Source: an uncultured Caulobacter sp. (GTDB lineage Bacteria > Pseudomonadota > Alphaproteobacteria > Caulobacterales > Caulobacteraceae). From it: 8,028 nucleotides of DNA. The stretch covers positions 1-8,028 of the forward strand of contig CALALX010000117.1 in the NCBI GenBank assembly GCA_937925635.1, in the 5' to 3' direction. Position numbers and translations under genes: made by a program. The first letter of the stretch is position 1. Every line of letters begins with the position of its first letter. Shown here piece by piece: positions 6,545 to 8,028 of the stretch. The notes under the pieces were generated by a model. It ran no database searches and had not been told where the DNA came from. It saw only the letters and a list, made by a program, of their open reading frames with translations.

Positions 6545-7036
6545 TCAGGACTTCGGGTCCTGGCTCCGCCGCCAGGGGCCGGCATGGTGGGGATCGGCGC
6601 GGCGGCGACGGTCGGGACCGAAGTAGTCCTCAGTCCGGATGTAGGGGCGCGGATGCTCGACGATACGGGTGATGCGATCGATGATCCCGCGCGCCGTCAC
6701 GGGCTTGGCGAGGAACTCATTGACCCCGGCGTCGCGAGCCTCGGCGACACGCTTCTGGGTCGTGTGTCCGGTGATCATGATGACCGGGCACATCTGGTTG
6801 GGGCTGTCCGCGGAATTGCGGAGCAGCTGCAGGAAGTCGATGCCGTCGAGGGGCTCCATCGCCAGGTCCGTCATGACGATGTCGATGGCGTGCAGCCGGA
6901 GCTTCTGTAGCGCCTCCGCCCCGTCGCAGGCCTCGTGGACATCCTTCACCCCGATTGCCTTCAGGATCTCCCCGAGCAGCATTCGCATGTGCGGATTGTC
7001 GTCCACCAGCAGGATCTTGAGTCGCTCGAAGTGCAA
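6545..7036 (-). CDS. Single-domain response regulator with arginine-rich C-terminal tail
   Basis: A 163-residue CheY-like receiver without a DNA-binding or enzymatic output domain. KILLVDDNPHMR (7-18) holds the acidic pair Asp12-Asp13. Asp57 (VMTDLAM) is the phosphoacceptor, Thr89 (MITGHT) the switch residue and Lys111 (LAKPV) the conserved lysine, so phosphorylation should work. After the receiver (about 1-125) comes a tail of some 38 residues, PYIRTEDYFGPDRRRR and then more Arg, His and Pro. It starts at TTG (7036); no ATG is available before residue 17, and AAGGAGG lies 4 nt upstream. No kinase is adjacent; the kinase at the left edge is about 5.5 kb away. It probably signals by protein-protein contact. 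An arginine-rich extension also occurs in the c-di-GMP-binding Cle receivers of Caulobacter, but I cannot show homology to them. Confidence 0.93.
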   Translation of the reverse strand: MHFERLKILLVDDNPHMRMLLGEILKAIGVKDVHEACDGAEALQKLRLHAIDIVMTDLAMEPLDGIDFLQLLRNSADSPNQMCPVIMITGHTTQKRVAEARDAGVNEFLAKPVTARGIIDRITRIVEHPRPYIRTEDYFGPDRRRRADPHHAGPWRRSQDPKS

Positions 7037-7040
7037 TACC

Positions 7041-7047
7041 CCTCCTT
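7041..7047 (-). promoter_or_regulatory. Strong ribosome binding site fixing the TTG start of the response regulator
   Basis: AAGGAGG on the minus strand, 4 nt before TTG at 7036. It is the best Shine-Dalgarno match in the window and the reason to accept the rare start codon. The strong site may offset weak TTG initiation. Confidence 0.75.
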
Positions 7048-7058
7048 CCCCCGCGCCG

Positions 7059-7088
7059 GTGATAGGGGGGCAAGTTATTGTTCGTCAA
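7059..7088 (-). promoter_or_regulatory. Sigma-70-type promoter of the response regulator
   Basis: On the minus strand TTGACG (7088-7083) and TATCAC (7064-7059) are separated by 18 nt. Transcription from about 7052 would leave a short leader of about 15 nt carrying just the ribosome binding site. It probably drives the response regulator and perhaps the lipoprotein gene downstream. Confidence 0.6.
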
Positions 7089-7092
7089 CGCG

Positions 7093-7109
7093 AAAAACGG
7101 CCGTCGCCG
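7093..7109 (-). terminator. Candidate terminator after aroC
   Basis: On the minus strand CGGC-GACG-GCCG (7109-7098) forms a 4-bp stem with a 4-nt loop, followed directly by TTTTT (7097-7093). It lies about 40 nt after the aroC stop and just before the response-regulator promoter, a sensible place, but the stem is short. Confidence 0.4.
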
Positions 7110-7150
7110 CACATCGGTTTCCGAATGGACGTCGGGGCGTCCTGGGACGT

Positions 7151-8028
7151 TCAGCGGCGCTCGGCGGCGCCGGGCGCGAACGCGCCGCCGCCGGTCTGGC
7201 CGCGATGGCGCAGGAAGGCGTCGGCCAGCACACAGGCCATCATCGCCTCGACCACCGGCACGGCGCGAATGCCGACGCAGGGATCGTGCCGGCCCTTGGT
7301 GCGAAGTTCGACCTCCTCGCCGGCCTCGTTGACGGTCTCGCGCGGCGTCAGGATCGAGGACGTCGGCTTGAAGGCCACGCGGGCGACCACGGGCTGGCCC
7401 GTCGACAGGCCGCCGAGGATGCCGCCGGCCTTGTTGGACAGGAACAGCGGGCCGTCATTGCCCATGCGCATCTGGTCGGCGTTCTCCTCGCCGGTCAGGG
7501 CGGCGGAGTCGAAACCGGCGCCGATCTCGACGCCCTTGGCGGCGTTGATCGACATCAGGGCCGCGGCCAGCTCCGCATCAAGCTTGGCGTAGAGCGGCGC
7601 CCCCCAGCCGGCCGGCACGCCGACGGCCTCGACCTCGACGACGGCGCCGGTCGACGAGCCCGCCTTGCGGATCGTCTCCAGGTGCTCCTCCCAGATGGGG
7701 ACCATCGCCGCATCGGGACACCAGTAGGGATTCTCGGTCGTCTGATTCCAGTCCCAGCGCGAACGGTCGACGGCATGCGGCCCGATCTGGACCAGCGCCC
7801 CGCGGATCGTCACGCCGTCGAGTATCTTGCGCGCCACCGCCCCGGCCGCGACCGCGGCCATGTCGTAGTCGGCGAACCACTCCCAGTCGCCGTTGCTGCG
7901 GAACTTGACCGCACCGAGCAGGAACATCATCGGTGCGAGCACGAACAGCGGCAGCGACAACAAGGTGAACCAACGGATCGGATGCGCCGCGAACTGGATC
8001 AGCATCTTGATGCCGACGAGATCCGCGA
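7151..8028 (-). CDS. aroC: Chimeric frame: glycosyltransferase-like membrane segment fused to the C-terminal two thirds of chorismate synthase (5' end outside window)
   Basis: The frame is open from the right edge to the stop at 7151. From about 7855 downward it is chorismate synthase, which makes chorismate from EPSP using reduced FMN. It carries AAGAVARKIL, ENPYWCPD, the highly conserved MSINAAKGVEIG, SNKAGGILGG, KPTSSI and TKGRHDPCVGIRAVP, about 233 residues matching the family C-terminus. The first roughly 130 residues of AroC are absent, including GESHG and the RPGHADY region that hold its two invariant histidines. In their place is ADLVGIKMLIQFAAHPIRWF, then a hydrophobic helix (LLSLPLFVLAPMMFLLGAV) and KFRSNGDWEWFADYDM. 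These resemble the C-terminal membrane part of dolichyl/undecaprenyl-phosphate sugar transferases (GT2). The first Met in the window (8005) lies inside that sequence, so it need not be the start. The product should lack chorismate synthase activity. A deletion fusion, a decayed second copy or an assembly join would all explain it. Confidence 0.85.
   Translation of the reverse strand, partial: ADLVGIKMLIQFAAHPIRWFTLLSLPLFVLAPMMFLLGAVKFRSNGDWEWFADYDMAAVAAGAVARKILDGVTIRGALVQIGPHAVDRSRWDWNQTTENPYWCPDAAMVPIWEEHLETIRKAGSSTGAVVEVEAVGVPAGWGAPLYAKLDAELAAALMSINAAKGVEIGAGFDSAALTGEENADQMRMGNDGPLFLSNKAGGILGGLSTGQPVVARVAFKPTSSILTPRETVNEAGEEVELRTKGRHDPCVGIRAVPVVEAMMACVLADAFLRHRGQTGGGAFAPGAAERR
7844..7859. 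repeat. Inverted repeat at the glycosyltransferase-AroC junction
   Basis: GGCCGCG (7844-7850) and CGCGGCC (7853-7859) are exact reverse complements with 2 nt between them. They lie where the protein changes from membrane-transferase-like to AroC-like sequence. Short GC-rich palindromes favour polymerase slippage, microhomology deletion and assembly errors, but are also common by chance at this GC content. Confidence 0.5.

Overview
The window is GC-rich DNA with dense, largely co-directional genes. The gene set suggests an alphaproteobacterium of the Caulobacterales type (Caulobacter, Brevundimonas or Phenylobacterium-like). The clues are a large TonB-dependent receptor with an alphaproteobacterial-style signal peptide, a CBS-domain histidine kinase, an orphan receiver protein ending in a GPDRRRR-type tail, and weak or absent Shine-Dalgarno sequences before several genes. 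The genus is an inference; no rRNA or other marker is present.

Layout from left to right: (1) 1-1087, minus strand: a histidine kinase running off the left edge, with CBS-like sensory sequence and an atypical ATP-binding domain. (2) 1171-1196: a strong intrinsic terminator that closes the next gene. (3) 1222-4065, minus: a 947-residue TonB-dependent outer-membrane receptor, preceded by a leader of about 115 nt that can fold into two hairpins. (4) 4216-4452: a non-coding divergent region with several palindromes. (5) 4453-6240, plus: queC-queE-queD, the three enzymes that convert dihydroneopterin triphosphate to preQ0 for queuosine in tRNA. QueD has Tyr where the catalytic Cys normally sits. 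(6) 6244-6471, minus: a tiny lipoprotein that converges on queD with a 3-nt gap. (7) 6545-7036, minus: a single-domain response regulator with a TTG start, a strong ribosome binding site and a good promoter. (8) 7151-8028, minus: the C-terminal two thirds of chorismate synthase (AroC), joined in frame to membrane sequence resembling the end of a polyprenyl-phosphate glycosyltransferase, and open to the right edge.

The functional core is queuosine precursor synthesis, read rightward as a tightly packed unit (queC and queE overlap by 4 nt). The other genes concern outer-membrane uptake, signalling and the shikimate pathway and show no obvious link to it. I see no mobile element, CRISPR array or tRNA/rRNA gene. 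The strongest anomalies are the glycosyltransferase-AroC chimera at the right end, which could be a genuine deletion fusion or an assembly artefact, and the rearranged active site of QueD. Nothing in the window makes a convincing case for a wholly new multi-gene system.
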